Of a DNA stretch of 5,037 bases, positions 4,936 through 5,037 are shown piece by piece; position 1 is the stretch's first letter, and each line of letters opens with the position of its first letter. This DNA comes from an uncultured Anaerotignum sp. (GTDB lineage Bacteria > Bacillota > Clostridia > Lachnospirales > Anaerotignaceae). The notes beneath the pieces are model-generated. The model was not told the DNA's origin. It was given only the letters and a program-made list of their open reading frames with translations, and did no database searches. The position numbers were made by a program, and so were the translations under genes. The DNA is taken from NCBI RefSeq assembly GCF_934277605.1, contig NZ_CAKQVD010000091.1:1-5037 (forward strand), in the 5' to 3' direction.

Positions 4936-5037
4936 GCGGAAGGGCTTGGGAAACAAATCCGTTTCCCAAATGGAATCCGCAGTCGGAATTCATTTCCGAC
5001 GAGGAAAACAGTAATGCACGGGGAAGATATACCCCGC
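4936..5037. repeat. Cluster of three stem-loops of unknown identity, open at the window edge
   Basis: Three inverted repeats follow each other closely. The first has perfect 9-bp arms TTGGGAAAC/GTTTCCCAA (4946-4954, 4961-4969) inside outer arms GCGGA/TCCGC (4936-4940, 4976-4980). The second has arms GTCGGAA/TTCCGAC (4982-4988, 4994-5000). The third has arms CGGGG/CCCCG (5019-5023, 5032-5036) and may continue beyond the window. There is no U tract after any of them. I do not recognise a known RNA family; a dispersed palindromic repeat or a structured non-coding RNA are the main options. Confidence 0.55.

Noticed and set aside
4807..5036. Minus-strand frame without a stop from the right edge to about 4807
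   Set aside because: It has no start codon in the window, crosses the terminator and hairpin array and enters the transporter 3' end antisense; it is probably chance, though a longer contig could decide.

Overview
The window looks like a chromosomal segment of an anaerobic Firmicute, most likely a Lachnospirales-type clostridium. The evidence is strong AGGAGG-type ribosome binding sites, sigma-A-like promoters, an ArgR-type operator, a transcription-attenuating lysine riboswitch and Clostridia-like protein sequences. The genus cannot be fixed from this sequence alone.

Left part (1-2405, minus strand): the start of an arginine biosynthesis operon in the order argC-argJ-argB, with argB running off the left edge. 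The genes are tightly packed (13 nt between argC and argJ, 26 nt between argJ and argB). ArgB phosphorylates N-acetylglutamate, ArgC reduces the acyl phosphate to the semialdehyde, and ArgJ moves the acetyl group from N-acetylornithine back to glutamate, so this is the acetyl-recycling route to ornithine. ArgC is the short form of the enzyme. The N-terminus of ArgB resembles the arginine-inhibited class of acetylglutamate kinases. A clear promoter (2472-2499) and a 17/18 match to the ARG box (2506-2523) lie upstream of argC, so arginine probably acts both on transcription and on enzyme activity.

Middle (2524-3214): a non-coding divergent region. About 310 bp (2524-2833) shows no convincing gene. 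It holds a polypurine tract, a palindrome around 2664-2697 and a small GC-rich hairpin. To its right is a complete control region on the plus strand: an extended -10 promoter, a hairpin at the predicted RNA 5' end, a lysine riboswitch (L box, about 2901-3062), a mutually exclusive antiterminator and an intrinsic terminator (3093-3123).

Right part (3215-4864, plus strand): one NhaC-superfamily secondary transporter of 549 residues. Its sequence alone would give the name Na+/H+ antiporter, but the lysine riboswitch makes it a probable lysine importer (LysW type) that is expressed when lysine is scarce. It is followed by a GNRA-capped terminator hairpin (4877-4907), whose longer U tract faces the opposite direction, and a run of three further stem-loops to the window end (4936-5037) that may be a dispersed repeat or the edge of another structured RNA.

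Together the window places ArgR-controlled arginine synthesis and riboswitch-controlled lysine uptake back to back. No wholly new system is evident. The most useful results are the transporter reassignment and the unexplained hairpin array at the right edge.
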